Source: Comamonas koreensis
GTDB taxonomy: Bacteria; Pseudomonadota; Gammaproteobacteria; Burkholderiales; Burkholderiaceae_C
Direction of reading: 5' to 3'
Assembly: GCF_021026195.1 (NCBI RefSeq)
Contig: NZ_JAJNCT010000003.1
Coordinates: 62,001-126,000, forward strand
Length of the DNA: 64,000 nucleotides
The translations under genes and the position numbers were made by a program. Numbering within the stretch: position 1 is the first letter of the stretch; each line of letters begins with the position of its first letter. The notes under the pieces were generated by a model. That model searched no databases. It was not told where the DNA came from and was given only the letters and a program-made list of their open reading frames with translations. Positions 17,883-28,381 of this stretch are shown here, in pieces.

Positions 17883-19859
17883 ATGGCAACCGAGCACCTC
17901 CACCCCCTTGATCCCTCGGCAGAGGCCGAGGCTGCGCCGCTGGCGCCCGTGGTAGCTCCCGAGGCTGCGGCCGACCTGGTGCAGCCTGCCGAGCTGCAGT
18001 CTGAGCTGGCAGCCGCTGACGCCGATGCGCCAGCGCTGGCGCAGCCCTTGCCTGAAGATGAAGCCCCTGTGGACGCGGCTGCCGATGAAGCAGCCGTTGT
18101 GGCCACCGATGCTGCAGCGGCTCCAGCTGCCGACGCCTCGGCAGTGGACATGGCCCCGGTACCCGATGTGTCGACCCTGACCGCCGCCAAGGATGCGGCT
18201 GCCTTTGTCGCGCAGATTTTTGCTGACCCCAGTGTGTCTGACGCGGCCAGCAGCGAGGTCACGGCGGTCGATGTGCAGCCCCAGGAGGCCGAAGTGGTCT
18301 ATGCCCCAGTGCCGGCCCAGTGGCCGCAGGGGCAAGCGCATCCGCTGCAAGGCCAGCAGGTGCTGGTGCTGGGTCTGGGCACCTCCGGCCTGGCGATGGC
18401 ACGCTGGTGCGTCCGCTGCGGCGCCCAGGTCACGGTAGCGGACACGCGCGATGCGCCGCCCCAGCTGGCACAGCTGCGCAGCGAGCTGCCCGATGTGCGT
18501 TTTGTCGCGGGCGCTTTGACCGCCGCGCTGGTCGATGGCCAACCGGTGCGCGTGGTCTACCGCTCGCCCGGCCTGAGCCCCGAGACCGTGGCCCCCGTCG
18601 TTGATGCAGCGCGCGCCATTGGCTTGCCGGTCAGCGGCGAGCTGGATCTTTTCAGCCTGGCCCTGCAGTCGCTGGCCCAGGCGCATGGCTATGCGCCCAA
18701 GGTGCTGGCCATCACGGGGACCAATGGCAAGACCACGGTCACCTCGCTCACCGGTCAATTGCTGGCGCATGCCGGCATGCGCACCGCTGTGGCCGGCAAT
18801 ATCGGCCCCAGCCTGCTCGATACGCTGTCGCAGCACATCGATGCCCAGAGCCTGCCCCAGGCTTGGGTGCTGGAGCTGTCCAGCTTCCAGCTTGAAGATG
18901 CGCATGCCTTCAACCCGACGGCGGCGACGGTGCTCAACCTCAGCCAGGACCATCTGGACTGGCATGGCAGCATGGCGGCCTATGCGGGCGCCAAGGCCAA
19001 GATTTTTGGCAGCGATGCGTTGATGGTGCTCAACCGCGACGACCCGGCCGTGATGGCCATGCTGCCGCCACCTGTGCGTGTCAAGCTGCAGCGCCCCCAA
19101 CTGCGCCCGCACATCAGCTTTGGCCTGGATCTGCCCACGCAAGTGGGTGACTACGGCCTGGAAGTGGTCAACGGCATGGCCTGGCTGGTACGTGCACAGG
19201 ACGATGGCAACAGTGCCAGCAACAAGCGCAACCAGGCGGCAGCGGACGATGTGTTCCTGCAGCGCTTGATGCCCGCCGATGCGCTGCGCATCCGGGGCCG
19301 CCACAACGCGATGAATGCGCTGGCCGCGCTGGCGCTGGGCCATGCGGCAGGCGCCGGTTTTGCGCCGATGCTGTTTGGCCTGCGCGAGTACCGGGGCGAG
19401 CGCCACCGTGTCGAGCCCATCGGCATCGTCAGCGATGTGGAATATTTTGACGACAGCAAGGGCACCAATGTGGGCGCCACCGTGGCTGCGCTGATGGGCC
19501 TGGGTGCCGAGCGCCGCATCGTGCTGATCCTGGGCGGTGAGGGCAAGGGCCAGGACTTTTCGCCACTGGCCGCGCCCGTGCTGCGCTATGCGCGTGCCGT
19601 GGTGCTGATTGGCCGCGATGCGCCGCTGATCGAAGCCGCATTGGCCGACACCGGCGTGCCCCTGCTGCACGCCCCCAGCATGGACGATGCTGTGCTGCTG
19701 GCCAGCCAGAAGGCGGTTGCCGGTGACGCGGTGCTGATGTCGCCGGCCTGCGCCAGCTTTGACATGTTCCAAAACTACGGCCACCGCGCCGAAGTCTTCT
19801 GCCAGGCCGTTGCGGCGCTGGCCGAGGAACGCGGTACCAGCCTGGAGGTGCAGCCATGA
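17883..19859 (+). CDS. murD: UDP-MurNAc-L-Ala:D-Glu ligase MurD with an N-terminal extension of about 150 residues
   Basis: A 658-residue Mur ligase; the usual MurD has about 440-500. The core starts near residue 153 ([22 protein letters not shown]). It has the P-loop [17 protein letters not shown] near residue 281, [17 protein letters not shown] and [13 protein letters not shown], and at the C-terminus [13 protein letters not shown] and [11 protein letters not shown]. Before the core is a run of about 150 residues made almost wholly of Ala, Pro, Glu, Asp, Val and Gln, with no predicted fold or signal. The reading frame is open from the mraY stop; ATG 17883 and GTG 17874 are both possible starts. 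A core-only start is not excluded, but I see no good ATG with a ribosome site near residue 150. It overlaps ftsW by four bases. Confidence 0.93.
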   Translation: MATEHLHPLDPSAEAEAAPLAPVVAPEAAADLVQPAELQSELAAADADAPALAQPLPEDEAPVDAAADEAAVVATDAAAAPAADASAVDMAPVPDVSTLTAAKDAAAFVAQIFADPSVSDAASSEVTAVDVQPQEAEVVYAPVPAQWPQGQAHPLQGQQVLVLGLGTSGLAMARWCVRCGAQVTVADTRDAPPQLAQLRSELPDVRFVAGALTAALVDGQPVRVVYRSPGLSPETVAPVVDAARAIGLPVSGELDLFSLALQSLAQAHGYAPKVLAITGTNGKTTVTSLTGQLLAHAGMRTAVAGNIGPSLLDTLSQHIDAQSLPQAWVLELSSFQLEDAHAFNPTAATVLNLSQDHLDWHGSMAAYAGAKAKIFGSDALMVLNRDDPAVMAMLPPPVRVKLQRPQLRPHISFGLDLPTQVGDYGLEVVNGMAWLVRAQDDGNSASNKRNQAAADDVFLQRLMPADALRIRGRHNAMNALAALALGHAAGAGFAPMLFGLREYRGERHRVEPIGIVSDVEYFDDSKGTNVGATVAALMGLGAERRIVLILGGEGKGQDFSPLAAPVLRYARAVVLIGRDAPLIEAALADTGVPLLHAPSMDDAVLLASQKAVAGDAVLMSPACASFDMFQNYGHRAEVFCQAVAALAEERGTSLEVQP

Positions 19860-21124
19860 GCGCCGACACCGGACTGCGCAGCAGGTTCTCGGGCTGGTTC
19901 AAGCCGGCCGGGGAAAAGCCTGTCGATATCCTGCCGGTGCGCGTGGGTGGCAATGAATACCGCCAGACGCCATCGAACACCACCAATATCTTTGGTGCCG
20001 ACCAGGTGCTCATCTGGCTGGTGGTGGCCATTCTGTCCTGGGGCATCGTCATGGTGTTCTCGGCCTCGATCGCGATGCCGGACAACCCGCGCTTCGGCAA
20101 GATCGCGCATTACTACTTCTTCCAGCGCCACCTGATGAGCGTGGGCCTGGGCTTTGTGGCGGCGGTGCTCACCTTCCAGATCCCGATGAAAGTCTGGGAG
20201 CACTGGGCGCCCTGGCTGTTCATTGCGTCGATCCTGCTGCTGATTGCGGTGCTGATTCCGCATGTGGGCACGGTGGTCAATGGCGCGCGCCGCTGGCTGT
20301 CGCTGGGCATCATGAACTTCCAGCCCTCGGAGCTGGCCAAGATCGCGGTCATCATGTATGCCGCCGATTACATGGTGCGCAAGATGGAGGTCAAGGAGCG
20401 CTTCTTCCGCGCCGTGCTGCCGATGGGGCTGGCCGTGGGCATTGTCGGTGCGCTGCTGCTGGCCGAGCCCGACATGGGCGCCTTCATGGTGATCGCCGTG
20501 ATCGCCATGGGCATTCTGTTCCTGGGTGGCGTCAATGCCCGCATGTTCTTTCTGATCGCGCTGGTGCTGGTAGCGGCCTTTGCGCTGATCGTGATGACCT
20601 CGGAATGGCGGCGCGAGCGTATTTTTGCCTACCTGGATCCCTGGAGCGAAAAGCATGCACTGGGCAAGGGCTACCAGCTCTCGCATTCGCTGATTGCGAT
20701 TGGCCGGGGCGAGATCTTTGGCGTGGGCCTGGGTGGCAGCGTCGAGAAGCTGCACTGGCTGCCCGAGGCGCATACCGACTTCCTGCTGGCCGTGATCGGT
20801 GAGGAGCTGGGCCTGGTGGGCATCATTGCGCTGCTGGGTCTGTTCTTCTTCATGATCCGCCGCATTGTCGAGATCGGCCGCCAGGCGATCCGCATGGACC
20901 GCATCTTCTCCGGCCTGGTGGCGCAGGGCATTGCGATCTGGCTGGGCTTCCAGACTTTCATCAACGCCGGTGTGAACCTGGGCGCCTTGCCCACCAAGGG
21001 CCTGACCTTGCCGCTGATGAGTTTCGGGGGCTCTGCCATCTTGATGAACCTGGTGGCCATTGCCATCGTGCTGCGCATTGACTGCGAAAACAAGGCCATG
21101 GGTGCCGGGGGGGCGCGATCATGA
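19856..21124 (+). CDS. ftsW: Septal peptidoglycan glycosyltransferase FtsW (SEDS family)
   Basis: A 422-residue SEDS protein that polymerises glycan strands at the septum with FtsI. A soluble N-terminal part of about 45 residues comes before about ten membrane segments. Conserved blocks are [86 protein letters not shown] and [17 protein letters not shown]. The catalytic Asp lies in the long periplasmic loop (EAHTDF region). It overlaps murD and murG by four bases each. Confidence 0.97.
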   Translation: MSADTGLRSRFSGWFKPAGEKPVDILPVRVGGNEYRQTPSNTTNIFGADQVLIWLVVAILSWGIVMVFSASIAMPDNPRFGKIAHYYFFQRHLMSVGLGFVAAVLTFQIPMKVWEHWAPWLFIASILLLIAVLIPHVGTVVNGARRWLSLGIMNFQPSELAKIAVIMYAADYMVRKMEVKERFFRAVLPMGLAVGIVGALLLAEPDMGAFMVIAVIAMGILFLGGVNARMFFLIALVLVAAFALIVMTSEWRRERIFAYLDPWSEKHALGKGYQLSHSLIAIGRGEIFGVGLGGSVEKLHWLPEAHTDFLLAVIGEELGLVGIIALLGLFFFMIRRIVEIGRQAIRMDRIFSGLVAQGIAIWLGFQTFINAGVNLGALPTKGLTLPLMSFGGSAILMNLVAIAIVLRIDCENKAMGAGGARS

Positions 21125-22185
21125 GCGGCAAGACGGCACTGATCATGGCTGGCGGCACCGGCGGCCATATCTTTCCCGGCCTGGCCGTGGCCCAGGAGCT
21201 GCGCAGCCGTGGCTGGACGGTGCACTGGCTGGGCGCGCCCGACAGCATGGAAGAGCGCCTCGTGCCGCCCCAGGGCTTTGCACTGGAGCGCGTGGCGTTC
21301 TCGGGTGTGCGTGGCAAGGGTCTGATGTCCCTGGCCGGCATGCCGCTGCGCCTGTTGAAGGCCTTGCAGCAGGCGCGCGCCGTGCTGCGCAAGGTCCGCC
21401 CCGATGTGGTCGTCGGCATGGGTGGCTATATCACCGTGCCCGGTGGCCTGGCAGCCAAGTTGGCGGGTGTGCCCATCGTGCTGCATGAGCAGAACTCGGT
21501 GCCGGGCATGGCCAACAAGCTGCTCGCCCGCATGGCCCAGCGTGTGTTCAATGCCTTCCCGGATGCGATTGCCGGTGGCCAGTGGGTGGGCAATCCGCTG
21601 CGCGCCGAGTTCCTGCAGCAGCCCGAGCCGGCACAGCGCTTTGCCGGCCGCAGCGGCCCGCTGCAGCTGCTGGTGGTGGGCGGCAGCCTGGGTGCCAAGG
21701 CTTTGAACGAGGTGGTACCCCAGGCGCTGGCGCTGATGGCGCCCGAGACCCGCCCCGTGGTCACGCACCAAAGCGGCGCCAAGCAGATCGATGCGCTGCA
21801 GGCCAACTACGCGGCTGCTGGCGTGCAAGCCAGCCTGACCCCCTTTATCGACGATGCGGCCAAGGCCTATGCGGATGCCGATGTCATCGTCTGCCGCGCA
21901 GGCGCCAGCACGGTGACCGAGCTGGCCGCCGTGGGTGCGGCGGCGGTGTTTGTGCCGTTTCCGGCGGCGGTGGATGACCACCAGACGGCCAATGCGCGCT
22001 TCCTGGTGGATGCCGGCGCTGGCTGGTTGGTGCAACAAAGCGCTTTGACCCCGGAAAACCTGGCTCAGATGCTAGAGAATATGCAGCGGACGGGCCTGGT
22101 GGACATGGCCCAAAAGGCGAAGAAAATGCAGAAATTGGAAGCTGCCCAGGTGGTGGCGGATGCCTGCGAGGAGGTGGCACGATGA
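21121..22185 (+). CDS. murG: UDP-GlcNAc:lipid I N-acetylglucosaminyltransferase MurG
   Basis: A 354-residue GT28 enzyme on the inner face of the membrane that makes lipid II. The N-terminal glycine-rich loop is [33 protein letters not shown] and [17 protein letters not shown] follow, then the second glycine-rich loop [14 protein letters not shown] and the donor-site [15 protein letters not shown]. All family signatures are intact. It overlaps ftsW and murC by four bases. Confidence 0.97.
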   Translation: MSGKTALIMAGGTGGHIFPGLAVAQELRSRGWTVHWLGAPDSMEERLVPPQGFALERVAFSGVRGKGLMSLAGMPLRLLKALQQARAVLRKVRPDVVVGMGGYITVPGGLAAKLAGVPIVLHEQNSVPGMANKLLARMAQRVFNAFPDAIAGGQWVGNPLRAEFLQQPEPAQRFAGRSGPLQLLVVGGSLGAKALNEVVPQALALMAPETRPVVTHQSGAKQIDALQANYAAAGVQASLTPFIDDAAKAYADADVIVCRAGASTVTELAAVGAAAVFVPFPAAVDDHQTANARFLVDAGAGWLVQQSALTPENLAQMLENMQRTGLVDMAQKAKKMQKLEAAQVVADACEEVAR

Positions 22186-23615
22186 AACACGCCATCCAAC
22201 GCATTCATTTTGTCGGTATTGGCGGTGCAGGCATGAGCGGCATTGCCGAAGTGCTGCACAACCTGGGCTATGCCGTCTCGGGCTCGGACCTGTCGGACAG
22301 CAGCACCATGGCGCATCTGCGCGATGCCGGCATCACCACCTTTGTGGGCCATGATGCGGCGCATATCGCCCAGACCCAGGCGGTGGTGACATCGACGGCC
22401 GTGCAGGCCGACAACCCCGAAGTCGTGGCCGCCCGGGCCATGGGCATTCCGGTGGTGCCGCGCGCGCTGATGCTGGCCGAGCTGATGCGCCTGCGCAAGG
22501 GCATCGCGATTGCCGGCACCCATGGCAAGACGACGACCACCAGCCTGGTGACCAGCGTGCTGGCCGAGGCCGGCCTGGACCCGACCTTTGTCATTGGCGG
22601 CAAGCTCAACAGCGCCGGCGCCAATGCGCGCCTGGGCAGTGGCGAGTACATCGTGGTCGAGGCGGACGAGTCTGATGCCTCGTTCCTGAACCTGCTGCCG
22701 GTGATGGCGGTGGTCACGAACATCGATGCCGACCATATGGACACCTATGGCCATGACTTTGGCCGGCTCAAGACGGCCTTTGTCGATTTTCTCAACCGCA
22801 TGCCGTTTTATGGCAATGCCGTGGTCTGCATCGACAGCCCGGCCGTGGGCGACATCATCGAGCGCGTGGCCTGCAAGGTCACGACCTACGGCCTGAGCGA
22901 GAACGCCCAGATCCGCGCCGTGAACCTGCAGGCCGACAACGGCCAGATGCGCTTTACCGTACAGCGCCGCCTGGCCCGGCCTTTGCCCGATCTGGAGGTG
23001 GTGCTGAACCTGCCTGGCGAGCACAACGTGCTCAATGCACTGTCGGTGGTCGGGGTGGCGGCTGCCATCGGCATCGACGACGCGGCCCTGCAGCGGGCGC
23101 TGCAAGGCTTCAAGGGCGTGGGGCGCCGTTTTCAGCGTTATGGCCAGGCCCGGCTGCCCAACGGCGGCGAGTTCACGGTTATTGACGATTACGGACATCA
23201 CCCTGTCGAAATGGCTGCCACCATTGCGGCCGCGCGCGGCGCGTTTCCGGCCCGCCGGCTGGTGCTGGCCTTCCAGCCGCACCGCTACACCCGCACGCGG
23301 GATTGCTTTGAGGACTTTGTCCAGGTGCTGGGCGGCGCTGATGCGGTGCTGCTGGCCGAGGTGTATGCCGCCGGTGAAACACCGATCGTGGCGGCCGACA
23401 GCCGTGCGCTGGCACGCGCGGTGCGTGTGGCTGGCAAGGTGGAGCCGGTGTTTGTCGAGCAGATCAGCAGCCTGCCCCAGCAGATTCTGGACCAGGCGCA
23501 GGACGGCGACGTGCTGCTGTGCATGGGCGCGGGATCGATTGGTGCGGTGGCTGCCAAGGTGATGGCATTGGCCGATGGGCAAGAGCGTGTAGCGCCGCAA
23601 GGGAGCGCGGTATGA
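22182..23615 (+). CDS. murC: UDP-N-acetylmuramate:L-alanine ligase MurC
   Basis: A 477-residue Mur ligase that adds the first residue of the stem peptide. The N-terminus has [23 protein letters not shown] and SGSDLSDS. The P-loop is [13 protein letters not shown] near residue 112. [22 protein letters not shown] and the C-terminal [18 protein letters not shown] and [11 protein letters not shown] complete the set. It overlaps murG and ddlB by four bases. A second ligase of the same superfamily, Mpl, is encoded at 47110-48513. Confidence 0.97.
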   Translation: MKHAIQRIHFVGIGGAGMSGIAEVLHNLGYAVSGSDLSDSSTMAHLRDAGITTFVGHDAAHIAQTQAVVTSTAVQADNPEVVAARAMGIPVVPRALMLAELMRLRKGIAIAGTHGKTTTTSLVTSVLAEAGLDPTFVIGGKLNSAGANARLGSGEYIVVEADESDASFLNLLPVMAVVTNIDADHMDTYGHDFGRLKTAFVDFLNRMPFYGNAVVCIDSPAVGDIIERVACKVTTYGLSENAQIRAVNLQADNGQMRFTVQRRLARPLPDLEVVLNLPGEHNVLNALSVVGVAAAIGIDDAALQRALQGFKGVGRRFQRYGQARLPNGGEFTVIDDYGHHPVEMAATIAAARGAFPARRLVLAFQPHRYTRTRDCFEDFVQVLGGADAVLLAEVYAAGETPIVAADSRALARAVRVAGKVEPVFVEQISSLPQQILDQAQDGDVLLCMGAGSIGAVAAKVMALADGQERVAPQGSAV

Positions 23616-24586
23616 GTGAAACCATGAACAATATTGATGTGAAGGCCTTGGGCAAGGTCGCGGTGCTGATGGGCGGGAGCTCGGCAGAGCGCGAGGTGTC
23701 GCTGATGTCCGGCAAGGGCGTGCTGGCTGCGCTGCAGTCCAAGGGCGTGGACGCGCATGCGTTTGACCCTTCGCAGCAGGACCTGGGCGAGCTGCGCAAG
23801 CAAGGCTTTGCGCGCTGCTTCATCGCGCTGCATGGCCGCCATGGCGAAGACGGCACGGTGCAAGGCGCGCTGGAGCTGCTGGGCATCCCCTACACCGGTC
23901 CCGGCGTGATGGCCTCGAGCATCGCGATGGACAAGATCATGACCAAGCGCATCTGGCGCTTTGAAGGCCTGTCCACCCCCGAGTGGCGCATGGCCGCCAG
24001 CGAGCAGGACACGCGCGATGCGCTGGCCGCGCTCGGCGCGCCGATGATCGTCAAGCCCGCACGCGAGGGCTCGACCTTGGGCCTGTCCAAGATCAGCACC
24101 CCTGAAGAATGCGCCCAGGCCTATGCGCAGGCCTCCCGCTACGACCCCGAAGTGCTGTGCGAGCAGTTCATCGAGGGCGTGGAAACGACCTGCGCCGTAC
24201 TGGGCCAGGGCCGCAGCGCCAAGGCACTGCCGGTGATCAGGATTGTTGCGCCAGACGGCAATTACGACTACCAGAACAAGTACTTCACCGACACCACCCA
24301 GTACTTCTGCCCCAGCGAGCTGCCAGACGAGATGGACGCGGCGATCCGCGACCTGGCGGAGAAGGCATTCCGCACCCTGGGCTGCCGGGGCTGGTCGCGT
24401 GCCGATGTGATGGTGCGCGCCTCGGACCAGCAGCTGTTCCTGCTGGAGATCAATACCTCGCCGGGCATGACCAGCCATTCGCTGGTGCCCATGGCCGCCC
24501 GTGCCACCGGCATGAGCTACGAAGACCTGTGTTTGCACCTGGTGGCCCATGCATCGAGCGATGCGGCCCAGGGTGCGGAGCTGTAA
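23612..24586 (+). CDS. ddlB: D-alanine:D-alanine ligase
   Basis: A 324-residue ATP-grasp enzyme that makes D-Ala-D-Ala for MurF. The N-terminus has [54 protein letters not shown] is the substrate block. Active-site residues lie in ATRIMVKP-like [16 protein letters not shown] and in [16 protein letters not shown]. The tyrosine/serine signature [11 protein letters not shown] is also seen. The start is the ATG at 23612, which overlaps the murC stop. Within the dcw cluster this is DdlB by position. Confidence 0.96.
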   Translation: MSETMNNIDVKALGKVAVLMGGSSAEREVSLMSGKGVLAALQSKGVDAHAFDPSQQDLGELRKQGFARCFIALHGRHGEDGTVQGALELLGIPYTGPGVMASSIAMDKIMTKRIWRFEGLSTPEWRMAASEQDTRDALAALGAPMIVKPAREGSTLGLSKISTPEECAQAYAQASRYDPEVLCEQFIEGVETTCAVLGQGRSAKALPVIRIVAPDGNYDYQNKYFTDTTQYFCPSELPDEMDAAIRDLAEKAFRTLGCRGWSRADVMVRASDQQLFLLEINTSPGMTSHSLVPMAARATGMSYEDLCLHLVAHASSDAAQGAEL

Positions 24587-24604
24587 GACAAGGAGATGCG
24601 ATCC

Positions 24605-25402
24605 ATGGAGCAGACCATGCCAGTCCCCTTCGACGTCAAGCTGATGAACATGCTGGCCACGGCATTGTTCCTCGGCTGTGGCGCGTTGCTGGTGCTGGCA
24701 GGGGTGCGCTGGGCCATCCACCATCCGGCGCTGAGCATTGCACGCATCGTGGTGCAGGGCGAGATGGAGCACAACAGCGCGGTGTCGCTGCAGGCCAATG
24801 TGATGCCGTCCTTGAAGGGCAATTTCTTCACGATGGACCTGGATGAGACACGCCGCATCTTCGAGCAGGCGCCCTGGGTGCGCCAGGCGCGGATCAAGCG
24901 CGAGTTTCCGAGCACCTTGGCAGTGACGATCACCGAGCAGGACGCGGCCGCGATCTGGGGCGCCGAAGGCGAGTCCCGCCTGCTCAACAGCGAAGGCCTG
25001 ATGTTCGAAGGCGATTCCACCGACCCGGATCTGCTGCATCTGCCGCACCTGTCGGGCCCGGCCGGGCGCTCGCAAGAGGTGCTGGCCATGTTCCGTGCGC
25101 TCGCGCCGATCTACGCCAAGCTGGACAACGCGCTGGTGGCGCTGGCCGAGTCGAACAGCGGCAGCTGGAAGGCCACCTTGCAGTCCGGCGCGGTCATCGA
25201 GATGGGCCAGGGCCGGGAGGAGGTACTGAGCGAGCGGGTACGTAAATTTGTTGAATCTTTGCCTGAAGTCACCGGTACCTACAGACGCAGCGTGGCATCG
25301 CTGACGTCGGCAGATCTGCGCCACGCCGGGGGCTACGCGGTCCGCATGCAGGGGGTGACCACGGGCACCTCGGCATCGGGCCGGGCAGCAGTCAAAAAAT
25401 AA
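24605..25402 (+). CDS. ftsQ: Cell division protein FtsQ
   Basis: A 265-residue single-pass protein of the FtsQLB complex. A membrane segment lies at about residues 17-36 (LATALFLGCGALLVLAGVRW). A POTRA domain follows (about 42-112, ALSIARIVVQGEMEHNS to FPSTLAVTITEQDAAAIWG) and then the beta domain with LNSEGLMFEGD. The ATG at 24605 is chosen because AGGAG at 24591-24595 is nine bases upstream; the ATG at 24596 would sit directly on it. ftsA follows after 59 bases. Confidence 0.94.
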   Translation: MEQTMPVPFDVKLMNMLATALFLGCGALLVLAGVRWAIHHPALSIARIVVQGEMEHNSAVSLQANVMPSLKGNFFTMDLDETRRIFEQAPWVRQARIKREFPSTLAVTITEQDAAAIWGAEGESRLLNSEGLMFEGDSTDPDLLHLPHLSGPAGRSQEVLAMFRALAPIYAKLDNALVALAESNSGSWKATLQSGAVIEMGQGREEVLSERVRKFVESLPEVTGTYRRSVASLTSADLRHAGGYAVRMQGVTTGTSASGRAAVKK

Positions 25403-25461
25403 AACACAGAGATGCGAAACATGAACCATACCAATCACTTGATCAGCGAGGGCTACTGACT

Positions 25462-26691
25462 ATGGCGCGAGATAGCAAAGACGTGGTAGTCGGCCTGGAC
25501 ATCGGCACCGCCAAGATCATGGTGGTGGTGGCCGAGGTGCTGGGCAATGGCGAACTCAAGCTGGCAGGCCTGGGCGTGGCCCCCAGCAATGGGCTCAAGC
25601 GCGGTGTGGTGGTGAATATCGATGCCACGGTGCAGAGCATCCAGCAGGCGCTCAAGGAGGCCGAATTGATGGCCGACCTGAACATCCAGCGGGTCTACAC
25701 CGGCATCACCGGCAGCCATATCCGCGGCATCAATTCCAGCGGCATGGTGGCCGTCAAGGACAAGGAAGTCTCGGCTGCCGATGTGGCACGCGTGCTGGAC
25801 ACTGCCAAGGCGATCAACATCCCGTCGGACCAGCGCCTGCTGCTGGTCGAGCCGCAGGAGTTTGCGATCGACGGCCAGGATGTGCGCGAGCCTATCGGCA
25901 TGAGCGGCCTGCGCCTGGAGTCCAAGATCCACATCGTGACCGGTGCGCAAAGCGCAGCCGAGAACATCATCAAATGCGTGCGCCGCTGCGGCCTTGAGGT
26001 GGAGCAGCTGCTGCTCAACCCGCTGGCCTCCAGCCAGGCGGTGCTGACCGATGACGAGCGCGAGCTGGGTGTGGCCGTGGTCGATATCGGCGCGGGCACC
26101 ACCGATGTGTCGATCTTCACCGGTGGCGCGATCCGCCATACGGCGGTGATCCCGATTGCCGGTGACCTGATCACCAGCGACATCGCGATGGCGCTGCGCA
26201 CGCCGACCAAGGACGCCGAGGACATCAAGGTCGAGAGCGGCTGCGCCAAGCAGCTGCTGGCCGATCCCGATACGCAGGTGGATGTGCCCGGTCTGGGTGA
26301 CCGGGGCCCGCGCCTGTTGAGCAAGCAGGCGCTGGCCGGCGTGATCGAGCCGCGCGTCGAAGAAATTTTCTCGCTGGTGCAGCAAGTCATCCGCGAGTCT
26401 GGTTATGAGGAGGTGCTGTCGTCGGGCATTGTGCTCACCGGCGGCAGCGCGGTGATGCCGGGCATGGTCGAGCTGGGGGAAGACATCTTCCTCAAGCCCG
26501 TGCGGCGCGGCATTCCCAAGTATTCCGGCACCCTGGCCGAGATGGTCGCGCAGCCCCGTGCCGCCACCGTCATGGGCCTGCTGGAAGAGGCCCGCATGGC
26601 CCGCATGCGTGGCTACAAGGTGGCCCAGAAGTCCGGTTCGGTGAAATCGGCATTTGGGCGTTTGAAGGACTTTATTGTGGGGAACTTTTAA
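25462..26691 (+). CDS. ftsA: Cell division protein FtsA
   Basis: A 409-residue actin-like protein that tethers FtsZ to the membrane and activates septal synthesis. The N-terminus shows VVGLDIGTAKIMVVVAEV (phosphate 1 loop), the SHS2 (1C) domain covers about residues 85-165, VVDIGAGTTDVSIFTGG is phosphate loop 2, and GIVLTGGSAVMPGMVEL is the adenosine motif. The C-terminal FGRLKDFIVGNF is an amphipathic membrane-targeting helix. Length is slightly under Escherichia coli FtsA. ftsZ follows after 165 bases that include a small AAGGGT/ACCCTT hairpin (26743-26757). Confidence 0.97.
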   Translation: MARDSKDVVVGLDIGTAKIMVVVAEVLGNGELKLAGLGVAPSNGLKRGVVVNIDATVQSIQQALKEAELMADLNIQRVYTGITGSHIRGINSSGMVAVKDKEVSAADVARVLDTAKAINIPSDQRLLLVEPQEFAIDGQDVREPIGMSGLRLESKIHIVTGAQSAAENIIKCVRRCGLEVEQLLLNPLASSQAVLTDDERELGVAVVDIGAGTTDVSIFTGGAIRHTAVIPIAGDLITSDIAMALRTPTKDAEDIKVESGCAKQLLADPDTQVDVPGLGDRGPRLLSKQALAGVIEPRVEEIFSLVQQVIRESGYEEVLSSGIVLTGGSAVMPGMVELGEDIFLKPVRRGIPKYSGTLAEMVAQPRAATVMGLLEEARMARMRGYKVAQKSGSVKSAFGRLKDFIVGNF

Positions 26692-26856
26692 CCATGCATG
26701 ACACCACTTGTTGGCTGGCGCAAAGCAGCCCTTCAAGGCTCAAAGGGTATGACCCTTGGAGACCTAAAGGGCCACCAAGCAACCAATGTTCATTAAAGAG
26801 TGAATTATTCGTAACCCATTTTTCTCATGTTGACGCGAGAGCGAGAGGAGCAGGCA

Positions 26857-28104
26857 ATGACCATCGAAATGTATGAAGGCAACACATTCAACCAAGGCAC
26901 CCAGATCAAGGTGATCGGCGTCGGTGGCGGTGGTGGCAACGCGGTCGAGCACATGATCGCCAACAGCGTGCAAGGTGTCGAATTCATTTCGGCCAACACC
27001 GATGCGCAAGCGCTGGAGCGTTGCCATGCCCACCGCGTGATCCAGCTGGGTGAAACCGGTCTGGGCGCGGGCAGCAAGCCTGAGAACGGCCGCGAGGCTG
27101 CCGAATCCGCGATCGAAGACATCCGCGCTGCGATCGTGGGCTCGCACATGCTGTTCATCACCGCAGGCATGGGTGGTGGCACCGGCACTGGCGCTGCCCC
27201 TGTCATCGCACGCGTGGCCAAGGAGATGGGCATCCTGACCGTGGGCGTGGTGACCAAGCCTTTCGAATGGGAAGGCAAGCGCCGCATGTCCAACGCCGAC
27301 GGCGGTCTGAGCGAGCTCGAGGCCAATGTCGACTCGCTGATCGTGGTGCTCAACGAAAAGCTGCTTGATGTGCTGGGCGATGACATCACCCAGGACCAGG
27401 CCTTTGCCCATGCCAACGATGTGCTGAAGAACGCCGTGGGCGGCATCTCCGAGATCATCAACGACCACGGCTATATCAACGTCGACTTTGCCGACGTGAA
27501 GACCGTGATGAGCGAGCCAGGCAAGGCGATGATGGGTACGGCAACGGCCAGCGGCCCGGACCGTGCACGCATCGCTGCGGAACAAGCCGTCGCTTGCCCG
27601 CTGCTGGAAGGCATCGATCTGTCGGGCGCCAAGGGCATCCTGGTGCTGGTGACCGCGACCAAGGGCAGCCTGAAGCTGGCCGAATCGCGCCAGGCCATGA
27701 GCACCATCAATGCCTACGCCTCGCCAGAGTCGCATGTCATCTTCGGCGCGGCCTATGACGAGACCCTGGGCGACGAAATCCGCGTGACCGTGCTGGCCAC
27801 CGGCCTGTCCCGTCCCGTGGCCAAGCGCCAGCCGATCTCGGTCATCCAGGGCAGCGCGGGTCTGCGTACCGGTACCGACGACATCGCCTACACGCCCCAG
27901 TCGGTCAACAGCCCCGTCTCGGGCCTGGGTGTGCAAAATGCGGTGCCCATGGGCAATGCCTTTGCCAACGACTTTGCCGACAAGAAGACCCCATCGGTCT
28001 GGCGCACGGGCCGCAATGCGGCTTCGGCCCGCGTCGATGCAATGTCTTCGAGCGGCATGGAAGACCTGGAGATCCCCGCCTTCCTGCGCAAGCAGGCTGA
28101 CTGA
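26857..28104 (+). CDS. ftsZ: Cell division GTPase FtsZ
   Basis: A 415-residue tubulin homologue that forms the Z ring. KVIGVGGGGGNAVEHM opens the GTPase domain, the tubulin signature is GMGGGTGTGAAPVIARVA, and the T7 loop region has NVDFADVKTVM. A variable linker of about 60 residues rich in Ser and Val follows. The conserved C-terminal peptide is LEIPAFLRKQAD, which binds FtsA and ZipA. The start is the ATG at 26857 behind GAGAGGAG; an in-frame start at 26827 is less likely. Two hairpins follow the stop. Confidence 0.97.
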   Translation: MTIEMYEGNTFNQGTQIKVIGVGGGGGNAVEHMIANSVQGVEFISANTDAQALERCHAHRVIQLGETGLGAGSKPENGREAAESAIEDIRAAIVGSHMLFITAGMGGGTGTGAAPVIARVAKEMGILTVGVVTKPFEWEGKRRMSNADGGLSELEANVDSLIVVLNEKLLDVLGDDITQDQAFAHANDVLKNAVGGISEIINDHGYINVDFADVKTVMSEPGKAMMGTATASGPDRARIAAEQAVACPLLEGIDLSGAKGILVLVTATKGSLKLAESRQAMSTINAYASPESHVIFGAAYDETLGDEIRVTVLATGLSRPVAKRQPISVIQGSAGLRTGTDDIAYTPQSVNSPVSGLGVQNAVPMGNAFANDFADKKTPSVWRTGRNAASARVDAMSSSGMEDLEIPAFLRKQAD

Positions 28105-28125
28105 TCGCCTTGCGGGGCTCTCGCA

Positions 28126-28201
28126 AAAGCCGGTCCAGATGGTGAGATGGACCCGGCTTTGAATACAACGCGCTGAAACCTTTCGGGGGTTCAGCGCGTT
28201 G
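28126..28201 (+). terminator. Two consecutive hairpins after ftsZ (terminator-like, no clear T-run)
   Basis: First hairpin: AAAGCCGGTCCA (28126-28137) with TGGACCCGGCTTT (28148-28160), one bulged C. Second: CAACGCGCTGAA (28166-28177) with TTCAGCGCGTTG (28190-28201). Neither is followed by a clean T-run, only GTTGTTAG. They may slow or partly end transcription between ftsZ and lpxC, or protect the 3' end of the ftsZ message. Confidence 0.55.
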
Positions 28202-28366
28202 TTGTTAGAGGGCTGCGTGGTTGTTCGCTGTCCTGTCGCCCGCCGGTGCAGCCACTGCGCCGTCGGCTTTGTGCACAGATTGGCCGACAAGGCAAGTGCT
28301 TGTCCTACAAGGCTTGCGCTATCTGGGTGATTGGCATTTTTGCGCGTCCCAAGCGGGCGTACGGCG

Positions 28367-28372
28367 TAAAAT
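28367..28372 (+). promoter_or_regulatory. Candidate -10 element directly before lpxC
   Basis: TAAAAT lies nine bases before the lpxC ATG. If used, the transcript would have almost no leader. No good -35 box is seen. The same arrangement occurs before several other genes here (for example 37998-38003 before tldD and 52746-52751 before the zinc-ribbon gene). Confidence 0.4.
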
Positions 28373-28381
28373 CAACAAGTT

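Noticed and set aside
17727..19784. Very long antisense reading frame (about 685 codons) opposite murD
   Set aside because: It is the mirror of a GC-rich gene with strong third-position bias. The protein is His/Gln/Arg/Gly-rich with no family features, and murD on the other strand is certain.
26741..26760. Small AAGGGT/ACCCTT hairpin between ftsA and ftsZ as a terminator
   Set aside because: Only six pairs and no T-run; ftsZ is expected to be read with ftsA as well as from local promoters.
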